In this document: piece after piece, positions 1-6,928 of the stretch
Numbering within the stretch: position 1 is the stretch's first letter
Layout of the letters: each line of letters starts with the position of its first letter
Assembly (NCBI GenBank): GCA_934869045.1
Contig: CAKXAF010000065.1
Span: forward strand, 1-9,382
DNA from: an uncultured Nitrososphaerota archaeon
Lineage (GTDB): Bacteria; Bacillota; Clostridia; Oscillospirales; Ruminococcaceae
Reading direction: 5' to 3'
Length of the DNA stretch: 9,382 bases
Notes under the pieces: generated by a model
Databases searched by the model: none
What the model was told of the DNA's origin: nothing
The model's input: only the letters and a program-made list of their open reading frames with translations
Made by a program: the position numbers and the translations under genes

Positions 1-2
1 TT

Positions 3-395
3 TCCGGTTTGGCAGAGAAAATGAAGGATCACCGCAGCCTGCTCCTGGAGCGGGGGGTTTTCCTCAGCTGGGAGGAGGAATTCGTCTGGCCCTCCATGAA
101 AAATCCCTATGTTTCCGATGAGGGCATCTGCCAGGGGACCCGGGGTATGCTGGGCATTCTGGCGGATGGAACCGTCGTCCCCTGCTGTCTGGACGCCAAC
201 GGGGAAGCTCCCCTGGGCAACGTGTTCCGGGAGCCCCTGTCCGGCATCCTGGAGAGTGAGTACTTCACTCGGATCTCCCGAAACTTTGACCAGCGCCACG
301 TCACGCTTCCCCTGTGCCGGCACTGCTCCTACCGCAGCCGCTTTGACAAATTGCGCCGCCTTGGAGAGGGGGACGAACCCGGGGCGGAGGAATAG
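3..395 (+). CDS. Radical SAM/SPASM domain protein, C-terminal fragment (5' end outside window)
   Basis: The reading frame is open to the left edge, so this is the tail of a larger gene; the TTG at position 9 is probably internal. The visible 130 or so residues look like a SPASM auxiliary iron-sulfur cluster domain. Counting from the codon at position 9, there is a Cys at 41 (ICQGTRG), then ADGTVVPCCLD with Cys59-Cys60, then a PLGNVF segment, and a closing PLCRHCSYR with Cys103 and Cys106. The dG-x-V-x-PCC-x-D, LGNV and C-x2-C-x-YR spacing is typical of radical SAM enzymes that use extra 4Fe-4S clusters, such as peptide-modifying and anaerobic sulfatase-maturing types. The radical SAM CxxxCxxC core lies upstream, unseen. 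No substrate can be inferred, and no precursor peptide gene is seen downstream. The tail after the last Cys pair is short, charged and Gly/Glu-rich. Confidence 0.85.
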   Translation, partial: SGLAEKMKDHRSLLLERGVFLSWEEEFVWPSMKNPYVSDEGICQGTRGMLGILADGTVVPCCLDANGEAPLGNVFREPLSGILESEYFTRISRNFDQRHVTLPLCRHCSYRSRFDKLRRLGEGDEPGAEE

Positions 396-592
396 GAACC
401 GCTGGAATAAGCTGCTTTTGCAGCAGCATCGCCGCTGGATGGATCTCGGAACGGACTCCCTCCGGCGGCGGTGATGTTTCATGGATATTCCGCAAGAAAT
501 CTCAAGTTTTTTCAACGAATGGAGAGAAAGAACTTGACAAAATGCTTTTGCACTGCTAAGCTTTAAACTATAAAAGCAAAGGGGCGTTTTTT
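396..592. other. Intergenic gap between radical SAM gene and tyrA
   Basis: This gap has no convincing gene. It contains a GC-rich inverted repeat at 430-439 and 461-470 (10 pairs, one G-U in RNA) without a following T run, so at best it is a weak or Rho-type end for the upstream gene. A second small hairpin, GCTGC-TTTT-GCAGC, lies near 411-424. The right third becomes AT-rich and carries the tyrA promoter and ribosome binding site. Confidence 0.5.
534..562 (+). promoter_or_regulatory. Predicted sigma-A-type promoter of tyrA
   Basis: A perfect -35 box TTGACA (534-539) is followed after 17 bp by TAAGCT (557-562), a weak -10 box that is preceded by TG at 554-555, giving an extended -10 element. 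Transcription would start near 569-570, about 24 nt before the tyrA start codon. The consensus -35 plus TGn compensates for the poor -10. The position in the AT-rich part of the gap supports the call; the exact -10 is uncertain. Confidence 0.5.
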
Positions 593-1471
593 ATGATCAT
601 ACAAGTGATCGGCCTGGGACTTATCGGCGGTTCCCTGTGCAAAACCATAAAAAAGCGGACTTCTCACACCGTATGGGGAATGGACCGGGATCCGGCGGCC
701 GTGCAGAAGGCGCAAGCGGCCGCCGCCATCGATGCCGCCGGAACGACAGAGACCCTGTCAGAGGCTGACCTATCCATCGTCTGCCTGTATCCCGAGGAGA
801 CGGTTTCTTTCCTGCTAGAGCACCGGAACCATTTCCGGCAAGGCGGGCTGGTCATCGATGTCTGCGGCGTGAAGGGGGCTGTTATCTCCGCCGCGGCCGG
901 ACCGCTCCGGGACAGCGGGGTCCGCTTTGTCGGGTGCCACCCCATGGCAGGGCGGGAATTCTCCGGCTTCGCTTATGCCAGGGATGACCTCTTTGACGGC
1001 GCGTCTTTTATTCTGACTCCCGTGGAAGAAACCGATCCTGCCGCCGTGGAGGAGGTTCGCTCCTTTGCCCGCAGCCTGGGATTTGGGAAGACGGTGCTCT
1101 CCACCCCGGAAGAGCATGACCGGATCATTGCGGCAACCTCGCAGCTGGCCCATGTGGTGTCCAATGCCTATATCAAAAGCCCCACGCTGCGGCATCAGGC
1201 TGGATTCAGCGCGGGAAGCTATCAGGATCTGACGCGGGTGGCGAAGCTCAGCGAGGAGATGTGGACGTCGCTGTTCCTTCTGAATCGCGAGGCCCTCCTT
1301 TACGAGGTGGACACGATCATCGGGAGCCTTGCCCAGTATCGGGACGCCCTGGACGCAGGAGATGCAGCCGGCCTGAAGGCGCTGCTGCGGGAAGGACGCG
1401 AGCTCAAGGAGGAGGATCTGGAGCGGACGGCGGCACGAAATCAGCCGCCGGCGAATCCGCAGGCAGGCTGA
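593..1471 (+). CDS. tyrA: Prephenate dehydrogenase (TyrA), short form without ACT domain
   Basis: This enzyme oxidatively decarboxylates prephenate to 4-hydroxyphenylpyruvate with NAD(P)+, the branch step toward tyrosine in the cytoplasm. The 292-residue protein opens with a Rossmann nucleotide loop GLGLIGGS (residues 7-14); Asp31 at the end of the second strand suggests NAD+ preference. HPMAGRE carries the conserved His116, SQLAHV (183-188) begins the helical dimerisation domain, and Arg215 in QDLTRVA matches the conserved substrate-carboxylate Arg. The protein ends soon after the helical domain with an Ala/Pro-rich tail, so there is no C-terminal ACT domain; many Firmicutes homologues are longer because they carry one. 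ATG 593 follows AAAGGGGCG at a suitable distance. No other aromatic-pathway gene lies in the window. The close relative arogenate dehydrogenase is the main alternative. Confidence 0.93.
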   Translation: MIIQVIGLGLIGGSLCKTIKKRTSHTVWGMDRDPAAVQKAQAAAAIDAAGTTETLSEADLSIVCLYPEETVSFLLEHRNHFRQGGLVIDVCGVKGAVISAAAGPLRDSGVRFVGCHPMAGREFSGFAYARDDLFDGASFILTPVEETDPAAVEEVRSFARSLGFGKTVLSTPEEHDRIIAATSQLAHVVSNAYIKSPTLRHQAGFSAGSYQDLTRVAKLSEEMWTSLFLLNREALLYEVDTIIGSLAQYRDALDAGDAAGLKALLREGRELKEEDLERTAARNQPPANPQAG

Positions 1472-1483
1472 CGGCAGGCCCGT

Positions 1484-1530
1484 AAAAAAGGAAGCAAAGA
1501 GGACATGCCTGCCTCCTTGCTTCCTTGTTT
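1484..1530. terminator. Bidirectional terminator between convergent tyrA and ROK genes
   Basis: The arms 1490-1502 and 1512-1524 form a 13-pair stem with one mismatch and a 9-nt loop. On the plus strand the stem is followed by TTGTTTTTT; on the minus strand the flanking AAAAAA (1484-1489) becomes a T run. The hairpin therefore ends tyrA (stop at 1471) and also the ROK gene, whose stop codon (1532-1534) lies just before it on its own strand. Confidence 0.88.
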
Positions 1531-1531
1531 T

Positions 1532-2692
1532 TTAAAACCCGCCGCGGTTCATGAAAAAATCCCGCGTGGACAGGGCGGCCCCGGCCAGAAAAAGATCCGG
1601 GCCCCGCATTTGGCTGCAGGATACGGAATAGCCCAGTTCCGCAAGGCGTTCCTCAGCAGATGCGGCCAGCTTGGTAAAAAGTGCATCTGCTCCCTCCGGA
1701 CCCTCCAAAAGGACAACGCGCCCCGGGTCAAAAAGCTGGACTGCCGCATGGATTGCGGCCAGCCGGTTTTGCAGGAATTCTTCCACGGCTGCGCGGACGG
1801 GCGGGTCCAGCGGGGAATTTTCCGGGCTGCGCAGTTCCGGGAGGATACGGGCCGGATTTCCGCCGGCGGCAACCCACAGCTCCGGGGTGTTCTGTTCGGA
1901 AAACAGCAGCCGGCATTTTTCCAGCAACGTTTCCAGCGCAGTGTTCTCGGGCATGGATGCGGCTTTTCCGTGTACGCCCCGATAAAGCTCGGCGCCAAGA
2001 AGAGGGGTACAGGCGAGCCGCTCTCCGCAGCGGAATACCAGGAGATCTGTGCAGGACTGCTCTTCGGCCTGCCAGTAGTCACATTCTGCCACAGCGGCGC
2101 CCTCCGTGACGCTTCCGAAGGTCATAGGCAGCGCCGCAAAAGCTGACAACCGTTTTTGCAGCGGCGACCAGTCGATCCGGCCGTTGACAGCGCCAATGCC
2201 GAAGGCGTCCCAATAGGCGGGCGCCACGCAGACGCCCAGGCCGGTAATCTGCGCGGGCGTCAAATCGTTTTTATAGAGGAGCTCCCGATATAATTTTTCA
2301 ATTACAGTCAGGATGCTGTCCGCCGTCTCGCCGGACGGAATGGGGACAGCGTGTTTTTCCACCGGTTCACCATGGAGGGTACAAAGACCAAAAAAGAGGC
2401 TGCCTCCATCTAAAACCAGGCCCATATCCATTTTATAGGTGGGATTGATATCCAGCAGAATCTTTTTGCGGCCCCTGGAAAGCTTGGCGCTTTTGGGCGC
2501 CTGCTCTCCTTTCTCGTATAAAACCCCCTGTTCGATCATTTCATTGGTAATGATGGTGACAGCGGCCTTTGTTATGGCGATTTTCCGAGCAATGTCAATT
2601 CGTGAGGTAGGCCCGCTGCTGCGCAGCAGACGGATAATCTGCATCCGATTTTGGCGTTTCAGATCCAGCTTACTAATGCCGTTGGTGACCAT
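1532..2692 (-). CDS. ROK-family transcriptional regulator (XylR/NagC type) with degenerate kinase-like domain
   Basis: This is a predicted DNA-binding sugar-responsive repressor of 386 residues. Residues 15-62 form a winged helix-turn-helix (RSSGPTSRIDIARKIAITKA..., recognition helix near 41-52), followed by the wing GRKKILL (74-80) usual in ROK repressors. The rest has the ROK fold: a phosphate-1-like strand around 88-103, GLGVCVAP (151-158), W-x-PL (175-178) and GAELYRGVHGKA (233-244). The zinc motif of the H...CxCGxxGC type is absent, and the END-x-N-type active-site segment is replaced by SVTEG (194-198), so sugar-kinase activity is very unlikely and ligand binding may be unusual. I start it at ATG 2692 because AAAGGTGGGG precedes it; a TTG at 2725 would add 11 residues without support. 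It lies downstream of the importer operon in the same orientation but behind that operon's terminator, with its own promoter. It probably regulates that operon, by inference from position. Confidence 0.85.
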   Translation of the reverse strand: MVTNGISKLDLKRQNRMQIIRLLRSSGPTSRIDIARKIAITKAAVTIITNEMIEQGVLYEKGEQAPKSAKLSRGRKKILLDINPTYKMDMGLVLDGGSLFFGLCTLHGEPVEKHAVPIPSGETADSILTVIEKLYRELLYKNDLTPAQITGLGVCVAPAYWDAFGIGAVNGRIDWSPLQKRLSAFAALPMTFGSVTEGAAVAECDYWQAEEQSCTDLLVFRCGERLACTPLLGAELYRGVHGKAASMPENTALETLLEKCRLLFSEQNTPELWVAAGGNPARILPELRSPENSPLDPPVRAAVEEFLQNRLAAIHAAVQLFDPGRVVLLEGPEGADALFTKLAASAEERLAELGYSVSCSQMRGPDLFLAGAALSTRDFFMNRGGF

Positions 2693-2742
2693 GCGACCCC
2701 ACCTTTCTGTTAAAAACGGACCCAAACCCGGCGTTTGTCCGA

Positions 2743-2762
2743 GGCATATGGCAGTCCATGCC
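2743..2762 (-). promoter_or_regulatory. Interrupted inverted repeat at the ROK transcript start
   Basis: GGCA (2743-2746) and TGG (2749-2751) pair with CCA (2756-2758) and TGCC (2759-2762) around a CAGT centre, with a 2-nt interruption on one side. It covers the predicted transcript start of the ROK gene, so it could be an autoregulatory operator or a leader hairpin. Short arms and the asymmetry keep confidence low. Confidence 0.25.
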
Positions 2763-2766
2763 TTTT

Positions 2767-2775
2767 AGTATAGCA
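2767..2775 (-). promoter_or_regulatory. Extended -10 promoter of the ROK regulator gene
   Basis: On the minus strand the motif TGCTATACT (2775 down to 2767) is an extended -10 element (TGnTATAAT type, one mismatch in the hexamer). No good -35 box lies 16-18 bp upstream, which is tolerated for this promoter class. Transcription would start near 2760 and give a leader of about 68 nt before ATG 2692. Confidence 0.5.
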
Positions 2776-3144
2776 AACAACGCCAAAAAAGTATCCCGGA
2801 AGCTGTTAGTTTTTCATGAATAAATCGTGTATAGCTTCTGCAGGGGGGATGGAGCAGCGGGATGGCAAACGTACAGGCGTTTTGCCGGATCTGTGAGAAA
2901 AGATCCTCCCTCTTCGAAAAAACAGCCAGCCCTATTTCGGGCCGGCTGTTTTGCGGGCGATATGCTGGGATCAAGTGCGGGGCCTGAATGGGCACTCTGT
3001 TAGGCGGAGCATGGTTGGCAGGGGAAGGCCCGGATGCAGCCAGCCCTGCCGGGGGTGTGAGCGGTATTGGGCTGGTCAGTTTATGGTCAGCGTTTGGGTA
3101 TAGCCGGGAAGATACGAGCGCTCCGGATTAGACCCCCGTTTGGG
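2776..3144. other. Gap between ROK promoter and importer operon: 3' trailer, no gene
   Basis: Nothing here looks coding; a 76-codon minus-strand frame runs through the terminator and has no family resemblance. The stretch 2951-3144 would be the 3' untranslated trailer of the importer mRNA. It has one possible stem, GGCAGGG (3017-3023) with CCCTGCC (3044-3050). The AT-rich part near 2800-2830 holds a short palindrome TTCATGAA, of unknown meaning. Confidence 0.5.
2917..2950 (-). terminator. Intrinsic terminator of the importer operon
   Basis: The arms 2921-2932 and 2939-2950 form a 12-pair stem with a 6-nt loop; the one plus-strand mismatch becomes a G-U pair in minus-strand RNA. On the minus strand the stem runs into TTTTTT (complement of 2917-2922), so it terminates transcription coming from the permease genes, about 195 nt after the last stop codon. 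The matching orientation of wobble and T run shows it serves the minus strand. Confidence 0.88.
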
Positions 3145-4053
3145 TCACTCTTTGATTGCCCCGATCATAACACCTTGGGTAAAATATTTTTGCAGGAAGG
3201 GATATACGCAGAGGATGGGCAGGATGACTACGATGATGGTGGCATACTTGGTCTGCATGGCCTGCAGAGTCAGCTCCAGCGCGTCTGCTCCGCCTTCAGC
3301 CATGAGGTCCTGTTCCAGGACCAGCAGTTTGACTAGGAACATCTGAAGGGGCTGCTTTTTGATGTCCGGAATATAGAGCAGCGCGTTAAAATAGCTGTTC
3401 CAATGGCCGACGGCGTAAAACAGTGTTAACACCGCAATGATGGGCATGGAGAGCGGGACGATGATTTTCCGGAGGATCGTGGCCTCGGTGGCTCCGTCGA
3501 TGGAAGCGGATTCCACCAGGCTGTCGGGCAGTCCGGAGAAGTAGGTCCGGGCGAGGAACAGATTGTATGCGCTGATCGCGCCCGGGAGGATCAATGCCCA
3601 TCGGGTATTGTAAAGCCCCAGATTTTTTATCAAAAGGAAATTGGGGATCATGCCGCCGCTGAAGAGCATGGTGAACACGACAAGCATGGAGATGGTATTT
3701 CTCCCCCAGAACTGTTTGCGGGAAAGCGGGTAGGCCATCATGCAGGTCATAAAGACGTTGAGGATGGTGCCGGCGATGGTGTAGAAGAGGGTATTGCCGT
3801 AAGCAGTCCAGATGGCGGGATCGGCAAACACCTTTTCGTAGGAATGCAGATTCAGGCCTTTCGGGAAAAGCCAGACTTCCTGACGGAGCACAGCACCCTG
3901 GTCGCTTAACGACATGCTGAGCACGTAAAGGAACGGGTACAGGGTGACGATAAAGGCGGCCAGCATGATGATGACGGTGATGATGTACAAAATCCGGTCG
4001 GAGACCGCCTCTTTGATTCGATTCGCCCGCCGGGAACGCAGATTTTCAGTCAT
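3145..4053 (-). CDS. ABC sugar transporter permease, LplC/YtcP type (MalG-like)
   Basis: This is the second membrane subunit of a CUT1-class importer, 302 residues with about six membrane segments (near 20-45, 86-108, 118-140, 150-172, 200-222, 268-288). The cytoplasmic EAA loop that docks with the ATPase reads ESASIDGATEATILRKIIVP (181-200) with the core Glu181, Asp186-Gly187-Ala188 and Pro200. The ending QKYFTQGVMIGAIKE is a hallmark of the LplC/YtcP subfamily used for oligosaccharides such as pectin-derived sugars. The start ATG follows AAGGGGGAAAAGG, and only 13 nt separate it from the stop of the preceding permease, so the two are translated in tight succession. The protein pairs with that permease and uses the lipoprotein upstream for substrate. 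It is the last gene of the operon. Confidence 0.93.
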   Translation of the reverse strand: MTENLRSRRANRIKEAVSDRILYIITVIIMLAAFIVTLYPFLYVLSMSLSDQGAVLRQEVWLFPKGLNLHSYEKVFADPAIWTAYGNTLFYTIAGTILNVFMTCMMAYPLSRKQFWGRNTISMLVVFTMLFSGGMIPNFLLIKNLGLYNTRWALILPGAISAYNLFLARTYFSGLPDSLVESASIDGATEATILRKIIVPLSMPIIAVLTLFYAVGHWNSYFNALLYIPDIKKQPLQMFLVKLLVLEQDLMAEGGADALELTLQAMQTKYATIIVVILPILCVYPFLQKYFTQGVMIGAIKE

Positions 4054-4066
4054 AGCCTTTTCCCCC

Positions 4067-5020
4067 TTACCAAAGCGAGACTTCAGAAACCCGGCGGCTG
4101 ATTTTGTTGACGAGGAACATCAGCGTGAGGTTTATGACGGAGTTGAACAGTCCTACGGCGGTGCTGAAGCTGAACTGCGCATCCAGAACACCGCGCCGGT
4201 ATACATAGGTGGAGATAACGTCTGCCGTCTCATAGGTTGCCGGGGAATAGAGCAGGTTCACCTTTTCAAAGCCGACGTTCATGATTCCGCCGAAATTCAG
4301 GATCAGCATGATGATGGCAGTGGGCAGGATGCACGGCAGGGTGATGCGGAACATGATTTGGATCCGTTTGGCGCCATCGATGCGGGCGGCCTCGTAGAGC
4401 TGCGGGTCCACCGCGGAGATGGCGGATAGATAGATGATGGAGTTGTAGCCGAAATCTTGCCAAATGCCGGAGGCCACATAGATAGTCCGGAACCAGGACG
4501 GTTCACTGAGAAAATTGATGGGAGTGCCGCCCAGCGCTTTGATCATGGTGTTGACAATTCCGTCGTAGGGGTTCAGAAAGCTCTGCACCATACCGACCAG
4601 AACAACCACGGATATAAAGTGGGGAAGATAGCTGACCGTTTGCACCAGCTTTTTAAAGGGGCCGTTTTTCAGCTCGTTGAGAAACAGCGCAAACAAAATG
4701 GGAATGGGAAACCCCCACAGCAAGCCATAGACGCTGATCAGGATGGTGTTGCGCATCAGCCGCCCAAAATACGGGGAGCGAAAGAAATCCAGAAAATACC
4801 GGAAGCCCACCCAGTTGCTTCCGAAAATCCCCTTTGCCGGCCGGTAGTCCTCAAAAGCGATTAGGACGCCGCCCATGGGGACGTAGGAAAAGATGATGAA
4901 AAAAATCAGCCCGGGAAGAACCAGCGCCCACAGCATCCGGTCACGCTTTATATAGTAAAACGCCTGTTGCAGCCAGCTTCTGCTTTTTTCTGCAGCTGGT
5001 GAGTCAATGGTTTTTGTCAT
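4067..5020 (-). CDS. ABC sugar transporter permease, LplB/YteP type (MalF-like)
   Basis: This is the first membrane subunit of the importer, 317 residues with about six membrane segments (near 30-52, 92-116, 133-150, 188-204, 230-250, 286-306). The EAA loop is YEAARIDGAKRIQIMFRITLP (starting at 209), with Glu210, Asp215-Gly216-Ala217 and Pro229. LWALVLPGLIFFIIFSYVPM near the start and W-x-GF-x-YF (70-76) are typical of the LplB/YteP subfamily. I chose ATG 5020 because GGAGG lies 6 nt upstream; the same frame stays open for a further 39 codons, but that stretch overlaps the structured gap after the lipoprotein gene and has no family character. No ATP-binding subunit is encoded nearby. In this transporter family the ATPase is commonly a shared MsmX-like protein from another locus, and that is the likely arrangement here. 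Confidence 0.92.
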   Translation of the reverse strand: MTKTIDSPAAEKSRSWLQQAFYYIKRDRMLWALVLPGLIFFIIFSYVPMGGVLIAFEDYRPAKGIFGSNWVGFRYFLDFFRSPYFGRLMRNTILISVYGLLWGFPIPILFALFLNELKNGPFKKLVQTVSYLPHFISVVVLVGMVQSFLNPYDGIVNTMIKALGGTPINFLSEPSWFRTIYVASGIWQDFGYNSIIYLSAISAVDPQLYEAARIDGAKRIQIMFRITLPCILPTAIIMLILNFGGIMNVGFEKVNLLYSPATYETADVISTYVYRRGVLDAQFSFSTAVGLFNSVINLTLMFLVNKISRRVSEVSLW

Positions 5021-5149
5021 GTTATGCCTCCATCTTAGCCAAAATGCCGTTTTGTTTCCGCAATTTTCCTGCTCCGGAAAAGAGGAGCCGCAGCTCTTCC
5101 AGCTTGATGGATGGCCTGCTGAAAGGGCCGCGGCCAATGAAGCAAAGAA
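5021..5149 (-). other. Structured gap between lipoprotein and permease genes
   Basis: These 129 nt contain several short pairing elements: the palindrome GGCCGCGGCC at 5126-5135, just after the lipoprotein stop; GCTCC/GGAGC around an 8-nt loop near 5092-5109; an alternative GAGC/GCTC pairing that competes with it; and CAAAA/TTTTG at 5040-5054 just before the permease ribosome site. None is followed by a long T run. They could trim or stabilise mRNA so that more binding protein than permease is made. This is inference. Confidence 0.4.
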
Positions 5150-6841
5150 TTATTTGGAGGCGGCCAGATAACGGTCGTACTGTGCCTGACGGACTTCAAT
5201 CACCTTGTCAAGACCCATATTTTCGATGTCTTTGACGAACTTGTCAAAGTTGTCCAGGCTCTCCTGGCCCATGACAAATTTGATCATCATCTCTTTTACA
5301 TGGGTTTCGATATCGGTCATGTACTGGCCCATGACAGACTGTTCCTCCTCAGACATCAGCATCCGGCGGGGAAAAGCCTGGGTCAGGTAGGGGCGCATGT
5401 TATCTGCAGCTTCTGCCGCCAGGGGATCGTCCTGGTCGTGGATGACGCCGTGGGACCAATAGCCGTTCAGGGAGCGGGTGAAGGGGAAGTAGGGCATACC
5501 GCCCAGAGAACGGATGACCGCATTCATACCCATATCCGGGTTGTCCAGCGCGTAGGAGGTGTACTGGGGAATACCATCGCTGCCGAGTTCGTAACTCAGG
5601 CCCTCAATGCCGTACATCATGCCATAAACGGCGGACTGGCTGGCGTAGCAGTAGTCGATGAATTTAAACTTGGTGTCCAGGTCCTTACAGTCTTTAGAGA
5701 AGCCCCAGGTCAAAACGGTGGGGCCGCCGATTACCACGCCGGAAGGTTCGGAGCCGGCGTCTTTCCGCGGCGGGGTGGGGACCGCCACATACTGGCCGTC
5801 AATATTGCTGCTCGCCAGGAGCTTGTTGTAGGTGGTGATATAGTTGGCCAGGCCGGAGGTGCTGCCAACCTGGTCCAGGCTCATTTGCTTGGTCGTCGTG
5901 TCCGAGGTAGTGCTGGCGTAGTCCTGGTTGAAAAGCCCCTCGGAATAGCATTTGTTGGCCCAGGTGAGGAATTCCTTCATTTCCGGCTGCACGTAGCCAT
6001 ACTGCACCTTCCCGCTGCCATCAACCATCCAGCCGATGGAGTCGACATTGGTATTCAGGCCGTAGGCGTCGCCGAAGGTTTCCTCGATGCTGCGTTTCGG
6101 TTGGATCTGGAAGGGGATTTCGTCCCGCTGGCCGTTGCCGTTGGCGTCGTTTTCCAGGAAGGTCTTCCAGCAGGCGTACCAGTCGTCCAGGGTTTCAGGC
6201 ATATCCAGATGGAATTTTTCCAGCCAGTCCTGCCGGATCATCCAGCAGCCGGGGTCGGTCAAATAGCTGCCGGCAGTGTCGCTGGTGAAGAAATACACTT
6301 CCCCGTCGGTTCCCGTTACGAAGGGCTTAATGTAGGGGTTGGCCTCATAGCACTGTTTGGTGTAGTAGCCGTATTTTTCCAGCTGCTCAGTGATGGGAAT
6401 GATCAGGCCGTCGTTTACGTAGCGCATCGGGGCCCCGTCCGGAACGTCGATAAAGTCGGCAAGATCCACACCGGCGGCCAACTGGGTCTGGATGACGTCG
6501 TTGTAATCGCTGCTGGGAGTGACGCGCCAGTCGATCTTGACGCCGGTTTCTTCCTCAAGCTTCGTCCAGACCGGGAGACCGTCCGTGTAGGAATAGCCTT
6601 TGACCTTGCAGTCCGGGGAAGAGATGGAGATGGTGACGGAGCCATCGGTCACCAGGGGCAGAGAATAAGGCCCATCCTCATCCTTCGGAGTGCTTGATGT
6701 TTCAGGTGCGCTGGACGAAACGGCTGTTTCGGAACTGCTGGGTTCGTTTTGAGAACTGCTGCCCTGGTCTCCGCAGGCTGCGAGAAGCAGGGACGCCGCC
6801 AGAAATGCGATGAGGGTCCGTTGGGCAATGTGCTTTTTCAT
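5150..6841 (-). CDS. Extracellular solute-binding lipoprotein of an ABC sugar importer (LplA/YtcQ-like)
   Basis: This is the substrate receptor of the importer, 563 residues, tethered to the outer face of the membrane. The signal peptide MKKHIAQRTLIAFLAASLLLAAC has a lipobox LAAC with Cys23 as the lipidation site. A Ser/Glu/Pro-rich linker follows (25-57), then the periplasmic-binding-type fold. VWTKLEEETGVKIDWRV (91-107) and DYNDVIQTQLAAGVDLADF (112-130) are standard for family 1 sugar-binding proteins. DANGNGQRDEIPF (232-244) is the calcium-loop-like D-x-N-x-N-G-x-x-DEIPF motif typical of the long LplA/YtcQ group, as is the length. The start has AAAGGAGGACAACAG upstream. It sits between the oxidoreductase and the permeases. 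Binding proteins of this group often take oligosaccharides or uronides; the actual ligand is unknown. Confidence 0.93.
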   Translation of the reverse strand: MKKHIAQRTLIAFLAASLLLAACGDQGSSSQNEPSSSETAVSSSAPETSSTPKDEDGPYSLPLVTDGSVTISISSPDCKVKGYSYTDGLPVWTKLEEETGVKIDWRVTPSSDYNDVIQTQLAAGVDLADFIDVPDGAPMRYVNDGLIIPITEQLEKYGYYTKQCYEANPYIKPFVTGTDGEVYFFTSDTAGSYLTDPGCWMIRQDWLEKFHLDMPETLDDWYACWKTFLENDANGNGQRDEIPFQIQPKRSIEETFGDAYGLNTNVDSIGWMVDGSGKVQYGYVQPEMKEFLTWANKCYSEGLFNQDYASTTSDTTTKQMSLDQVGSTSGLANYITTYNKLLASSNIDGQYVAVPTPPRKDAGSEPSGVVIGGPTVLTWGFSKDCKDLDTKFKFIDYCYASQSAVYGMMYGIEGLSYELGSDGIPQYTSYALDNPDMGMNAVIRSLGGMPYFPFTRSLNGYWSHGVIHDQDDPLAAEAADNMRPYLTQAFPRRMLMSEEEQSVMGQYMTDIETHVKEMMIKFVMGQESLDNFDKFVKDIENMGLDKVIEVRQAQYDRYLAASK

Positions 6842-6872
6842 TCTGTTGTCCTCCTTTAAATATCGGGTAATT

Positions 6873-6898
6873 CCGTTTCGAAAAGGGTTTCAAAACGG
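6873..6898 (-). other. Intercistronic hairpin before the lipoprotein gene
   Basis: The arms 6873-6883 and 6888-6898 form an 11-pair stem with a 4-nt loop. The single plus-strand mismatch (C-A) becomes U-G in minus-strand RNA, so the structure is sound only in the operon transcript. It lies 32 nt before the lipoprotein ATG, and no T run follows, so it is not a normal terminator. A likely role is mRNA processing or 5' stabilisation of the downstream segment. Confidence 0.55.
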
Positions 6899-6910
6899 GC
6901 TGAAGAAATG

Positions 6911-6928
6911 CCTGGACTTTAAACCAGG
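6911..6928 (-). other. Small hairpin over the oxidoreductase stop codon
   Basis: CCTGG (6911-6915) pairs with CCAGG (6924-6928) around an 8-nt loop that includes the TAA stop of the oxidoreductase gene (complement of 6919-6921). Together with the stem at 6873-6898 it makes a two-hairpin spacer between the first two operon genes. The short stem makes its significance uncertain. Confidence 0.35.

Noticed and set aside
430..470. GC-rich inverted repeat after the radical SAM gene as an intrinsic terminator
   Set aside because: The arms pair well but the loop is long and no T run follows on either strand.
481..537. An 18-codon mini-frame (MDIPQEISSFFNEWRERT) upstream of tyrA as a possible attenuator peptide
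   Set aside because: It has no clear ribosome binding site, no run of aromatic codons beyond FF, no terminator/antiterminator behind it, and it lies upstream of the predicted transcript start.
1505..2146. A 213-codon plus-strand frame, with other frames, opposite the ROK gene
   Set aside because: It begins inside the bidirectional terminator and runs antisense to the ROK regulator, whose domains are convincing. The translated product resembles nothing.
2765..2995. A 76-codon minus-strand frame between the ROK gene and the importer operon
   Set aside because: It passes through the operon terminator stem and the ROK promoter, has no good ribosome binding site and no recognisable sequence.
5300..6697. 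A 465-codon open frame on the plus strand opposite the solute-binding lipoprotein gene
   Set aside because: It lies wholly antisense to a clearly recognised protein, has no family resemblance, is low-complexity Gly/Val/Ala/Asp-rich, and has no ribosome binding site of note. It is a by-product of GC-rich codons on the other strand.
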